A DNA stretch of 60,000 nt, taken from assembly GCF_963678635.1 (NCBI RefSeq), contig NC_087063.1, forward strand, positions 55,395,504-55,455,503, given 5' to 3'. Of this stretch, positions 1 to 10,744 are shown piece after piece. The translations under genes and the position numbers were made by a program. The stretch is from Symsagittifera roscoffensis. Its lineage: Eukaryota > Xenacoelomorpha > Acoela > Convolutidae. Every line of letters begins with the position of its first letter. The first letter of the stretch is position 1. Under the pieces are notes generated by a model. That model was not told the DNA's origin. It ran no database searches and saw only the letters and a list, made by a program, of their open reading frames with translations.

Positions 1-2150
1 TTAAATCTAGATACTAGCACACTTCATATTGGCAGCCGTTACATTTTTGGAATGCTCTAGATTGAAGACGATATTCATCTTCCAGATAAATTTTACGCGT
101 CGTTGCTTCAGCTAAAGTATCTCGTAAAGCGTCTACAAAAAAGTTTAAACCTAAAAAAAGCATTGGATATCTGTCGTGAATTAGAGAAGGTTTACGGAGT
201 TCCGGTCAACCTCCAGGACTCAAATAACCGTTCGGACTAAGAATAGTGCGTTCTGCACCACCAAGGTTTGAATTCAAACAAATGCGCCAACATCTGGCAC
301 GTTTTGAACAGTGCGTCTAAATTTCACGACAATTGGCTCAATAACTCCCTTCCTGCCGGCCCGATCCACTCCAAAAACTGCTATTTGTTTTAATGCGCTT
401 CCAAGAGAACAAGTTTCTACAGATATCGAAGGCATTTTATTGCAGGTCGAGTTGCCAGAAAACTATCAACCTTCCTTGGGCTTTTTGGCGGGATAACCCC
501 ACATCAGATGTGAGTTTATTTGAGTAAACCAGGCAATTACTCGGAGCGAATGAATCTCCGATTTTTGCTACTCAATCTCTTCGCCGAGCAGCCGTCAAAA
601 ATGTTATCGTTATCCCGACGCCCCTTACGCCGTGCTAAGTATTTTCTACGTGAATGACTATCTTGGCTCCGTGAAAAAAATGGAAGCGGCTTCAACGTTA
701 AATCGCAATTTGATTGAACTGTTTCTGTTGGGTAGATTGAATTTAACAAAGTTTGGTAGCAATATTCCCGATTTTTTCCGTGTAACAGGCTGTGCAACAG
801 AGCTCTGAAACTAAGTCCCCTAATGCTAGCGCTAACAACACTAAGGAAATTCTAACCGTTGCGATCAATCGCGAAACCACATTGCAAGTTCTCGGTCTCA
901 AATGTAACCACGTCACCGATAAGTTGTTTGTGAGCAGAGGTGTTGACCGCGAACTCAAAAGCTTTGTTACACAGCGATCGGTTCTTAGTTTTATGTCGTC
1001 CGGGTTGGACCCCATAGGTCTTGTCGCTCCGTATACCGTACGCATTCGGTTGATACAGAAAAGTATCTGGCGATTGAGTTGCCAACAGTGGGACGACCCA
1101 CTGCCAAATGAGTGGTGTCGGAGATTCACTGAATGGCACCCTCGCTTCCCAGTGCTAGGACAGCTCACAATACCTCGCGGCTATTTTGATATTCTGGCAG
1201 ATGAGGTTCAACTGCACATGTTCGGTTTTAGCTCATTGGACGTTTTCTGTTCCGTAGCCTTCCTTTGCGCTCAGAAAACCCTAAAAACGCCCAGTATAAA
1301 TGTAAATTTGCGTCTGTCTTCGGCGAATCCTGAGTAAACGCAATTAAGATAACTTCAATTCCAAAGAAAATTCATGGTGCGCTTCTTGCTACTCGTGTGA
1401 AAGATGATATCGAGAAAGCACTGGCACTGATTAATTCTAAAGTTTTCGTGTGGACTGACAGCACTACAGTCCTTTAGCGCGTGTTTGTTTTCAATCGAGT
1501 AGCCGAATTTTTGGACTCGAGATCGGTTGACTAATAGTTCCATGACTTTAGGAAAGACATTCCCATTGACACAGGAGCTAGAGGTGGTGTTACTGCAGAC
1601 TCACTCAAGCAAAGCAGTTGGGTCTAGGTCCCATCTTTTTTGAAAACTTCTGGTTGGCTTTTCAAGCCGAATTGAGACTTACTGAGAAAAATTGGCAGGA
1701 TGGTCTAATCTACGACCTGAATGAGGGTTTATAGGTCTCTTTCCTTCACCGAGGTTTAGACTCATTTTGCCCTCCCTTGGGAAAATGTATAGCTCGTTCT
1801 TCAAGATAAAGCAATTGGTCGCATAAATGCTGAGACTCTCACCTAAGTACAAACATTTCAAGGCCTTAATTGATCCAACAGAACCTGTCAATGAAAAGGA
1901 ATAATTTTTGGAACTTTGCCGATAGAGTCATTCCCAGCTGAACGTAGTCAATTAGCTGCAGGAAAACATGTGAAAAAGTCAAAAGGTATATCATCGTATC
2001 GACTTTTTATCGGGCAGAATGGTTTGGTTATATCTACCGGTCGTATCCAACGTCTCTCGTCAACCGCGTTCGAAACCCGTCATCCAAAAACTCTGGATAG
2101 CCGCCATGGCCTAATCCGACTGTTTCTACTTTTTTTCACCTTAAGCACGA
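1..2150 (+). pseudogene. BEL/Pao retrotransposon pol remnant
   Basis: This is a broken BEL/Pao polyprotein. Reading the + strand across several frames gives, in order, a reverse transcriptase segment near 380-490 (a DIEGILLQVELPENYQPS-like stretch), the polymerase box near 640-670 read as FYVNDYL where the family has YVDD, the Pao-specific block at 960-1,190 (VLSFMSSGLDPIGLVAPYTV, then IWRLSCQQWDDPLP and LTIPRGYF), an RNase H block near 1,360-1,530 with a WTDSTTVL-like motif, and near 2,020-2,130 the GRI...RHPKTLDSRHG motif that precedes the integrase zinc finger. The longest open piece is 792-1,337. Frames change repeatedly and stops interrupt each block, so nothing functional is encoded. 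The 5' part lies outside the window, and the 3' end gives way near 2,150-2,195 to a piece of a different element. Assignment rests on motif order, which is distinctive for BEL/Pao. Confidence 0.85.
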
Positions 2151-2194
2151 ACGTCAAGGAGTCGACTACCTCTGTTCCGTCCTTCATCAGCAAT

Positions 2195-4795
2195 TTGGCT
2201 CGCCCCTGGTGGATAGTCCTGGATACTGCAAAGAAACTAGAGAGTTGCTGGATAAAACTTGATCGCGGGGTGTCCAGGAAACGTCAAATCTGGGCTACCC
2301 AACAGAGGGTGGAATTGAATAAACCAGAGTTGAAGAACCTTTTGTGAGGACGGCGGGGAGTTGATGTTCACGTGGAATTTGGCGGGAGTGGCGCTAGAAC
2401 CAGTGACTTCGTACGATAAATTAAAACTGGACGACCATTGTCTGAACGTGTATTGAATGCTGACGCAGTATGATGCTCGAAACGGTTCGAGATTGCGTCT
2501 GGAGAGGAGGAAGAATGTCACCTGTTTCTTGAGATGGATCATGTCGGTGATACCTGATGCTACCATCTAGGCAAGCTATCAAAGTGAGGCGGGAGGTAAA
2601 GCATTGGAGAAGAGAGTCTCGAGCGTCATCTTGAATGTGTATCAGAGTACTGGGATCGAGAAGGAGGATGGTTCGAGGCAGTCCCTGGAGAACCATGGAA
2701 AACTGGACGAGATCCGACTGCTCTCGAACAAGAAATTCGAGGAGAGTCATTACGTGCATCGTGGCCTGGCTTTGGTAGAAGACTATTCGAGACCCACGAA
2801 GCGAGGGGAGTATCAGTATGTGTCCGATATGATGGGGATATCACGCAACCCCTTGTTGGATGCGGAGGCAGGAGCTACCTATATGAATTTTTGAAGTTAC
2901 GGAGCTGTTGAAGTTCTGGACAGAGAAGATAGTCTAGATTGATCCGACCTAAAGGGAGCGACCGAGCCTAGGTCTACTGCTTGAGAAAGTGCCCGAAAAC
3001 GTCTGCGTGCCGCGTTCTGAGTGGAAGGTGGAGCTGAGGCTGGGAGGCAAAGATGACATATTGTCTACGAACTTGGGAACTGTCTGGAAGTTGCTGAGAC
3101 CATCCTGGTGTCCACATCCTCAGGCAAATTTGAACGAAGAAGTCACGGAGCAATAAAGACTGTCATCAGGGAAATTTCGGGTTTGGGGAATCTGAACGTG
3201 ATACAAAAATTGATCCTGACTCATCGAAAAGAGTCTGAAGGAGTCATGAGCAAGCTGAACGAGTCGCCTAAGAAGCTGGAGCCAGGCACTTGCCTCGATC
3301 TAGCGAGTCAAGGTGGAGAACTTTCTTGTGACGGACGTCTTGTGTCAGGCTACAGTCTTTTCGAAGCAAAGACCTGGCCACTTGGTTTGGTGACATCCTT
3401 GAGAAGGAGAAGAGTGAGGTGCAAATAGTGGCTGAGTGTTACGCGTGCACCACAGTGAATTTGGCGACAGCATTGGGGTTCTTCTCGAGGATGTGTAGTC
3501 TAGAGTCACTGGAGATGCTAGAGTCCGAGCACCATCTGTTGACGGCGTTAAGCGTGGAGTGTTGTACTGGAGTGTTGCAGATGGTCCAAAAGCAGGGGAT
3601 GGAAAATCGGTCTTGACGCAGAGATGGGGTTTCCCGTGAGCGAGGCCTACAGTCTACCAAGTCATTATCCGTTACGTTACTTGTGGCTGGATGTTCCATC
3701 ATTCACATCGTTTGTTACGGAAGGTACTGGGAGCGATGCCTGGGGATCGAAGGGAGGACTTCAGTGAGATCTGGGGGGAGGAACTCCTTGAGTTTGGAAA
3801 AAGAGGACACTCGTGATTTCGAAAAAGAGGACACTCGAAAAAGAGGACACTTGAAACAGGATTTGGGAAGACGACAAATAGCGCCCAAGCCGTGGACAAG
3901 AATGACGCGACGCATGCAAAGATGATGGAGTTTGAGCTTTTCCTCGAGGCTTCAGGAGAGCGCAGTCTCCGCAGCATCAACTTGACGCACGGAGAATGCC
4001 CATGTCATTGTCTGGCGCTGGCAGTGTGGTACCCGGAGCAGTCAAACCACTGCTTGATATGGGATGTTGAAGAATTTTGGTCGATAGGGTTACCCGACCA
4101 ACAACAAAAAGCCACCCTCTTCGTGGTGAGCTCGATGGTGGCGCTGCGATGGATTGAGGAGAACGTAACAAAGTACCGGGAGTCGAAGACACCAACAGTG
4201 GAGTCGATAAATGCCATTGACTATAGCCGGAGACATGAGTTGTTTGAGACTGCGTGCAAAGTATTCTCTGTACCCATGGAGGTGAGGTGAGACACGTGTG
4301 GAGTCGCATACGACTCTTCTCATGGTTTCAGGCGAGGCGAATTGGCTGTACACGTTGACGAAGAATCACATGAAGAATAATCAAAAGGAAAATCGTCAGT
4401 TGCTGGTCGAGATTGGGCCGGAGGCCTTCACGAGATCTTTGCTCAGCAATCGCAATGCGATAACCACAGGTTGGAAAAGGGTTTGTAAAGTGTATAGAGA
4501 CAATAGCAAGAGAATCAATACGGGAGGAGGACCTGGCGAAGAATGTGAGCTTAAGCTTGCACAACTCTTTCTATTTGAACGGGGAATTCAGGGTGAAGAG
4601 TCTACCGAACCAGACGAGAAGATTGGAAGAGCAAAGGGAATGGATGCGGGCCTACGAACAGCTGAAGGCATGGGAAGAGATCGTAATCAGTTCCGACTAT
4701 GAAGAGGAATTATCGAGGCAATTCACTGTGTCGGGTGCATCCGGACCCAGTACCTCCAAGACGGTAGGGGGGAGGGAAGTCGTGAGCTGAGCAGT
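2195..4795 (+). pseudogene. Decayed 3' ORF fragment of the giant Ty3/gypsy element
   Basis: This stretch is a diverged copy of the coding sequence at about 31,950-35,005. Shared blocks come in the same order: ARPWWIVLDTAKKLE near 2,200, VILNVYQSTGIEKEDGSRQS near 2,625, RPSWCPHPQA near 3,100, ECYACTTVNLATALGFFSRM near 3,430, LTHGECPCHCLALAVWYPEQ near 3,980 and EQREWMRAYEQLKAWEEIV near 4,640. Compared with the copy downstream it has many frameshifts and internal deletions, and the Cys/His signature near 3,290-3,350 has lost several residues. A small local expansion is seen near 3,800-3,850, where a phrase encoding EKEDTR is repeated. It starts abruptly within the module, so it is a 5'-truncated or deleted copy lying against a BEL/Pao fragment. 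It is useful as an independent second copy showing which parts of the 3' ORF are conserved. Confidence 0.85.
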
Positions 4796-6085
4796 GTGCT
4801 CAGGGGCTGGTTTTTGAGTCTTGAGTGTGGAAGGAAAAAGGGGCTTGAGTATGAACTCAGATAAAATCTGAGGGCACGGAAAAGAAATTTTAAAATACAG
4901 AATAGTGTTATTATTATACTATATTTATATATAAATCAAATTACTGCATGACAAAATTCTGGTTGTGTGGAACAAAAGAAATTTTAATGAACAGCTTCTA
5001 AAGCTGGATTTCAGGGTGCAGCTGGATGCAGATTTTGATTGCTGTTGAGCTATATTGTGACAATTTTGCATGGCTGTGAATTTTGGGGATGTAGATAAAG
5101 TTAAACCTGCTGCAAACGTCTGTAAATGACCACTGACACTGTATCTTGAGACGCACTCATTTTTCTGGGGGTTCACTGACATGACGACGGGGCGCGATGA
5201 GGACATCGATCTTGCCAGAGTGTTTGCCAGTCGGTCATACTTGTGAGTTTGACCTTGAGTTGAACGTTTAACCTTGGTTTTTGTGGACAAAACAATTCTT
5301 CGAAACTCCGAATTGAGCCCAGCATGCTGAAATTTCTCGCGAAAGTTGAAAATACGAGAAAAAGTTACACAGTAGAATAGAGTTATACTCGCGAGAAAGC
5401 TGCTGGAAAATACGAGAAAAAAATTTGCTATTCGCAATTTTAGCTGAATTATGCGACACGAGTAGAGCTATCTTGTTCCCGATAGGAAGTCAAGAATTCA
5501 AGAAGAGCTATAGAGAAGAACGATCATTTGGACCAGAGTGATACTTGAGTGGGAAAATGAACAGCTGAAGCTGCCCACTGGTCCGGGGAGAAAAACTTCT
5601 TGAGTTAAAGCTCAATTACCTTAAATCAGTTCTAGAGTTGCTTTACCATTATTAGTTATTCAATTCTAGAGGTTGTGTCGGTATGTGAGTAGCTAATTTA
5701 AATTTCGTGAATGTATTTTTTGTGATTATGTTGAGTTAAGTCGAGCTTCAGGTTGATCCATCTGAAATGGATCAAAGGTCCACTGTCCAATAAAAACTAA
5801 CGGTACACTTAAGTTTCCGACCCTGTTTTAATGGCGTTTGCGTGTTTTAGGTATTTCGAGACCTGGCCATCGGGACGTTCTTTTTTCTAGAGTGGGGGGT
5901 ATTTTGGTAAAATCCTTTAAGCTGTAACACAGTTTGTGGTCTCATGTCGCAAATGAACCGAATTGGCTCCGACCGCATGAGGTAGAAAAACAGAAGAGAT
6001 AGTGTCCCTGACTCCTGAGCTTATGGTGATAGGGCATACTCCTCTTAGCCTCATTTGTGACTAAAGTAGGCGACCGTTACAGTAG
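4796..6085 (+). repeat. 3' terminal (LTR-like) region of the decayed element copy
   Basis: Non-coding sequence that follows the ORF fragment and matches 35,008-35,937 plus 38,768-39,165, that is, the same element's 3' end with the hAT insertion removed. Conserved landmarks are a TATA-like run near 4,926-4,940 followed by TGCATGAC, a short hairpin (TGATCCAT, 5,754-5,761, with ATGGATCA, 5,767-5,774), an AATAAA at 5,789-5,794, and a block ending in AGTAGGCGAC near 6,067. The order TATA-like, then AATAAA, then end is what an LTR would show, but I could not pair it with an identical 5' copy, so LTR is an inference. Confidence 0.65.
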
Positions 6086-6761
6086 TATCGAACTCTATCA
6101 CTTTGTACTTTATAAGGCGTGTGCGCGGATGTTATACACAAAAACCCAAAATCAAAAAAACTTCAACTTATCACATACAATTTTTTCATGTGCTTACTGC
6201 GCCATAGGCATTGAAAGACAGTCGGAATATTCAAGGCTTCACTCTGATACGAGTAGTCTTGTTACAGTTTTTTGTTCCGACTTTCGTTGCGAAGAAAAGT
6301 TAATTCTTCTCTTCTACCAACACCCCCACCCCACCTAAGCATCATTTTCATGGTGTAATGAGTGGTTTTACAAGGTTGAGTATGAATACCAAACATTTAT
6401 CATAGCCTAATTAGTCCATATGCCAGATTTTAGTTCGATTCGACAAAGTGAATAGAAAAATTACTCCGAAAAGTTAGGTATTCATACTCAACCTATCACT
6501 TTGTACTTTATATGGCGTGTGCGCGGATGTTATACACAACAACCCAAAATCAAAAAAAAAAACTTCAACTTATAACATATAATTTCCTCCCCAGCCCACA
6601 TAAGGAACGATTTCATGGTGTAACTAGTGGTTTTACAAGGTAGAATTTGAGGACGAAAAACGTTTGTCATTGACTAAATAGTCAAACCTTATAACAAACC
6701 GACAATGTGAACATATATTTTTTTAAAAGTGCAGGTAGGGGGGAAAGAAAAAGAACCAAGG
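6086..6761. repeat. Degenerate inverted-repeat element debris
   Basis: No gene is visible. The stretch holds two degraded pieces sharing the phrase TGGTGTAA.AGTGGTTTTACAAGGT (near 6,352 and 6,620), which is the reverse complement of the interior of the short element at 6,890-7,095. The phrase CTATCACTTTGTACTTTATA occurs near 6,096 and 6,494 and again near 7,298, showing local duplication. Between the first two lies a perfect 17-bp inverted repeat, 6,374-6,390 with 6,477-6,493 (GGTTGAGTATGAATACC and its complement), a foldback structure of about 120 bp. Confidence 0.6.
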
Positions 6762-7490
6762 TGGAATATTTGTACTCGGGTGGTATTTTCTCTTCAGACA
6801 ACGTTCGACTTTTTAACTAGTCTTTTTTTATAGATATTATTTGTTTTATTCAAAGAGTATTGTTATCTTGAGCTCACATTCAAAAGGATGGCTCTTTTTT
6901 CTTTCCCCCCCCCCCACTTGCAAAATTTTACAATGAAAAATTTGTTCACATTGTTCGATTGTTATGAAAATTAGCATACGGACTGAAAAAGGCATGGCAA
7001 ACATATTCGCTGTTCATAATTAACCATGTAAAACCACTCGTTACACCAAAAAATTGATGCTCGTGTGAGGTGGGGGGGGGGAAGGAAAAAGAGCCAAAAG
7101 GATAATTTACTTGTGATCATTTTTCGTAATGTTATGGAAATTAAAGATTGCCATTTTGGCCAACTTGGGACAATTAACGCACGATATATTTGTGCAACTA
7201 ACTCTTAAGCGAAGATGTAATCTGTCTTGGAAGTTTTTCCAAATTGGTTGAAGGAAGCTTATTTGCCATAATGTATTTGTTAATGGGAGCGAAATCTATC
7301 ACTTTGTACTTTATATGGCGTGTGGTGGGATGCTTTTCGCAAAAATCCTCAAATTAAAAAAACAATCAAATGATTTTGTTACATTCAATTGTTCTCAAGT
7401 TAATAATGCTCTATAGACCCTGAAAGGCACTCTGAACATACAGGTTTTCGCTTTGATACGAGCACTCTTGTTTAATTTTGAAAACTTGAA
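6762..7490. repeat. Dispersed repeat, copy A (interrupted by a short transposon)
   Basis: Non-coding repeat whose second copy is at 43,475-44,005 in the same orientation. Shared anchors are GACTTTTTAACTAGT, TGTGATCATTTTTCGTA, GGGACAATTAACGC, TCCAAATTGGTTGAA and GATACGAGCA. Copy A carries a 206-bp insertion at 6,890-7,095 that copy B lacks. Its tail phrase, reading roughly GGCAnTCnGAACAT followed by GATACGAG, recurs in weaker form inside the 45-60 kb array, so this repeat and the array may share ancestry. Confidence 0.65.
6890..7095. mobile_element. Short non-autonomous DNA transposon (MITE), GGCTCTTTT ends, 8-bp TSD
   Basis: 206 bp without coding capacity. The left end reads GGCTCTTTTTTCTTTCCCCC and the right end is its near complement, ending GGAAAAAGAGCC. 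It is bounded by the direct repeat AAAAGGAT at 6,882-6,889 and 7,096-7,103. The related repeat at 43,475-44,005 shows the uninterrupted site at 43,596-43,603 (GAAAAGAT), which confirms both the insertion and the duplication length. An 8-bp duplication fits the hAT superfamily, but the ends differ from the hAT at 35,946. Confidence 0.8.
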
Positions 7491-7578
7491 CTTAAATAAG
7501 CGAAGATTTGATAACTATAAAAAGCGTCATTACCCAGTCATTTATAGCACATAAAATCAGGAGCCGATCTAGGGTTTT

Positions 7579-7793
7579 GGCACTTTTTCAGTTCCCCCCT
7601 TTCAAAAACAATTTTGAAAAGTCTATCTAACATGATCACAATGCAATGAAATTTGGCGTGGTGAACAAATCGACAATTCTGAACAGATTTGTTCTTCATA
7701 CTTTACAGCGTAACTTCCAGCATTTAGCCGTAATAACACGTAAAACTAAGATAAAACTCGTTACTTTGAAAGAGGGGAAACTGGAAAAGAGCC
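7579..7793. mobile_element. MITE-like inverted-repeat element, second copy of the GGCTCTTTT family
   Basis: About 215 bp. It opens GGCACTTTTTCAGTTCCCCC and closes GGGGAAACTGGAAAAGAGCC, an imperfect inverted pair. The interior (GAAATTTGGCGTGGTGAAC and onwards) is shared with the element at 8,364-8,582. No clear target duplication could be defined. Confidence 0.6.
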
Positions 7794-8363
7794 AGGGCTT
7801 TCTCGAGGGAAGGACGGATTTTCAAAAAAAAAATCAAAAATTTTGTCGACCTTTTGTTTTTTGGGCCGATCAAATTCATTTTTCGAGCTCTCCCAAAGCA
7901 CTGTTTTGCCCCTATTTTGGCCAAATTTTCTGCGGCGCAGGCAAAAAAACAGGCCGAAAAAGGCGTTTTTAGGCATTTTTTGGAAGCTTTTGACCAACAA
8001 AATGGCGTTTTTTTGGCGCGTGCTCCCCTCGCAAAACTAGCTTACATTGGCGGCAAAGGCGCTTTTAGAAATTTTTTAGGATCCAAATGGATATCTCGAA
8101 ATAGTACAAAGGGGGGACCCTTTGGGTCGGCAGGGGGTACGAATCCCTGAGGGGTTGAAACGTCCGCAAGCCACCCCCCTAAATCCGCTTCTGCATATAT
8201 CCGCCCCCGGCTCGAGTGTTCTGGACTCTTTCCAATCCCCCCCGATAATTTCTATTTCAACTTTGAAAAATTGTTTTGTCGCTGCCCTACGCTAACTTTT
8301 CAAACTTGAAATTCAATTAATGGGGGAATGGAAAAGAGGTTTTGTTACTAGGCTAGGTGAGGG
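7794..8363. other. Spacer without a recognised gene
   Basis: I see no gene here. The open frames are low-complexity (poly-F, K and R) and antiparallel to one another, which suggests chance. The stretch has homopolymer runs and a C/G-rich section near 8,105-8,230. Confidence 0.5.
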
Positions 8364-8582
8364 GGCTCTTTTCCAGTCCCCCCCCTTTCAAATTCAAAAC
8401 TGAAAGTCTATTTAACATTGTCATAATGCTATGAAATTTGGCGTGGTGAACGAATCGACAATTCTGAACAGATTTGTTCTTCATACTTTACAGCGTAACA
8501 TCACGCATTTAGCCGTAATAACACGTAAAACAAACATAAAACTCGGTATTTTGAAAGGGGGGAGGGAAACTGGAAAAGAGCC
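8364..8582. mobile_element. MITE-like inverted-repeat element, third copy
   Basis: 219 bp with ends GGCTCTTTTCCAGTCCCCCC and GGGAAACTGGAAAAGAGCC. The interior matches 7,579-7,793. The flanks are G-rich, so a duplication cannot be called with certainty. Confidence 0.65.
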
Positions 8583-8831
8583 GGGGAGGGCTAAGCTATG
8601 GGAAAGACCGGCTTACCTGATTGCAAGCCAGACAAACAGACATTGCCTAAACTGATATTTTGAACTTTGGTTGGTTGTTTAGTAATAGAAAACTTGGGAT
8701 AGAGATGGTTGTTGCAAAAATGAACAATAATATTTTAAGTTATAAATGGCACATGCTGCTATAGCATTTCTTAATGTTTGCACCAACTTTCGGCTCTTTT
8801 CCACTTCCCCAACTCTTTAATTTCACTGTTT

Positions 8832-9049
8832 GGCTCTCTTTCCTATACATCCCCCCGGCACCTGAGTATTTTTATAAATCAATTTTAAAAATTGTTACAA
8901 AAATTCAAAAATTGGCCGATTGTTACAAAAATTAACCGACCGATATCTCATGACAAACATATTTTATGTTCATAGTTGACCTTATAAAACCACAAAGACC
9001 ACAAAATTGATAGCATGCGTGAAATAGGGGGACAAGAGGAAAAAGAGCT
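8832..9049. mobile_element. MITE-like inverted-repeat element, fourth copy (diverged)
   Basis: Opens GGCTCTCTTTCCTATAC and closes AGAGGAAAAAGAGCT. The interior phrases TTATAAAACCAC and ACAAAATTGATAGCATGCG correspond to TAAAACCACTCGTTACACC and AAAATTGATGCTCGTG in the 6,890 copy. No duplication was recognised. The flanking 9,050-9,340 is AT-rich with a G run near 9,262 and no gene. Confidence 0.5.
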
Positions 9050-9339
9050 CATTTTTTCAATATCTGTAGTTGCTTACGTATTTTATGGCTGAATGCGTGA
9101 TTTAGGGATGTAAATTTTAAAGAAAAAATCTGTTCATACTAGTTAATTTCCTCGCCATGCAATTATTTCAATTTTGAAAATCAAATGGGTGAGGAAAGTG
9201 GAAAAAAATTTTGGTTTCATTTAATTGTTTTTTTTTGGCTCTGCTTGTAAAACTTCACTGGTGGGGGGGGGGGGTAGGAAAAATAACCGTCGTTTTTGCT
9301 TGTCATCTTTCGGATTTATGATAACTCAAAGACTCTGTT

Positions 9340-9710
9340 ACACAGTTTGTTTTGCATTCGGTTTTTAGTTTTGTATCGTCCGTGCTTCTGCATATCGGCC
9401 TTGTCTTTCTGCATATCGGGCGGGCACGCTTATTATTCTAAATTATCTGGCGATTCAGTAGTCAACAGTGGTTAGAGCCACTGCCAAGCGAATTTTTCAG
9501 CGGAATCATTGAATTGCACTCAGTTTTGCCAATTTTTGGTTAGCTCAGATACCTCGTTCCTGTTTTGATTTTCCAATGGATGAGGTTGAACTACACTTGT
9601 TCGGTGACAACTCATTGGAACTCTGATGACTGCCTTCGCGCTCAGCAAAACGCTTTTCTGATTGTCAACATGCATTCGTCTTCGGTGAAGCAAGAGTAGT
9701 CCCAATAAAA
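9340..9710 (+). pseudogene. Second BEL/Pao pol fragment
   Basis: A short diverged duplicate of the block at about 960-1,330. Shared phrases are TTAGTTTTRTRTCGTCCG, ATCTGGCGATT.AGT.G.CAACAGTGG, CACTGCCAA, CAATACCTCG..CTATTTTGAT-like and GATGAGGTTSAACT. It spans the Pao-specific region between reverse transcriptase and RNase H only. Frames are broken throughout, so it codes for nothing. It is more decayed than the first fragment. Confidence 0.75.
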
Positions 9711-10110
9711 ATGCTTTCGAATCAATGTGACATTCGACCAGAATGTGCCAAAATGCAATCTCTGCAGTTTAGTCATTTTTAGCAGCGAGCCTTCCGAGTT
9801 AGTGATTTTGGAGGATTAAGAACGTAATTTGAACGATTGAACAAAACGTAAAGGTTGAAGGATTCGGAAATTCCTAAAATTTAAATTTTCGAAGTGATTA
9901 CGTAACATTTCTGAGAAACGTCAGAAACGGCCATTTTGAAAAAAAAAAGCTGAAAAGCAACAGAACAACATTAGCTGCGATCGCGAGAAGTACGGAAATT
10001 GTGATAGAAAACGACAACAAATCACCGAGCTGACAGAGAACACTCCGAGTTGCAACTATTGTGTCGCTACAATAGTTGCAAGGCCGTTGCAGATAACGGT
10101 GAAGGGTGAA
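9711..10110. other. Non-coding flank with a perfect 13-bp hairpin
   Basis: No gene. At 10,050-10,081 the sequence TTGCAACTATTGT is followed by a 6-base loop and its exact complement. It is the first of many inverted repeats that fill the next 3 kb. Confidence 0.7.
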
Positions 10111-10269
10111 AGACAGCCTTCCGGATTACGAAGAAATCAAGATTAACGAGCTTGATTCAGTGGATTCAAGAATCCGGAAGGGTTTCGGAACTGAAACTTT
10201 TATACTGTTATATAACCTTTTAGCTTCTTGTCATGTCCTGAATTGAATTTAATTAACAACTGGATTCAT

Positions 10270-10480
10270 TTTGATGAGGGTGAGAAGATAGGAGTTGGGG
10301 GAAAGGGTTGATCCATCTTCGATGGAGATGATGATTTTTATCTACTGAACAAAAACAATAATAATTCAATAAGAAGTAGCCCTGTTTTTAGGAGTGACCT
10401 CGTGGTCTGGGGATACTGAGACCCAGCCATGAGCTCACTATTTCTGCATGTAATCTAGTTAATTTGAGTGTTTTGACCGA
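10270..10480 (+). repeat. Possible diverged 5' LTR segment of the giant element
   Basis: Motif order resembles the 3' end at 38,830-38,950 and 5,751-5,880: GGTTGATCCATC with a hairpin (TCCATC 10,312-10,317 with GATGGA 10,321-10,326), an AT-rich CAATAA stretch, CCCTGTTTTTA, then GAGACCCAGCCAT (compare GAGACCTGGCCAT in the first copy). Similarity is patchy, so this is either a fast-diverged 5' LTR or a related family. Confidence 0.35.
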
Positions 10481-10716
10481 AGCCGAAAGCAGTAACGTTT
10501 TTGTCGACCCGATGTTAGAAAAGACCACCGAAAAGCACTGGCTTGGTAGAGACGGTGAAAAGCATACAAAGCTCTGTTCAGACGTTAGCCAGTCGTCTTA
10601 GGACTTAGTTTTATTTTCCGTCGATATGTATCTTCCGGGCGAATGTTACATACATGTTTTTATGGCGCTCCTGGGTGTTATTCTTTTTTAACATCATGAC
10701 CGGCAGAACCGTTAAC

Positions 10717-10744
10717 GAGCACTCCGCGCCGAGCGGATGCTCAC
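10717..10744. repeat. GC-rich hairpin
   Basis: GAGCACTCCGC is followed by a short loop and GCGGATGCTC, giving a 10-bp stem with one bulge. It sits inside the inverted-repeat-rich leader and precedes a GGAAGGGT site at about 10,779. Confidence 0.6.

Noticed and set aside
7646-8150. Overlapping open frames on both strands
   Set aside because: Low complexity, antiparallel overlap and position inside or beside short inverted-repeat elements point to chance.
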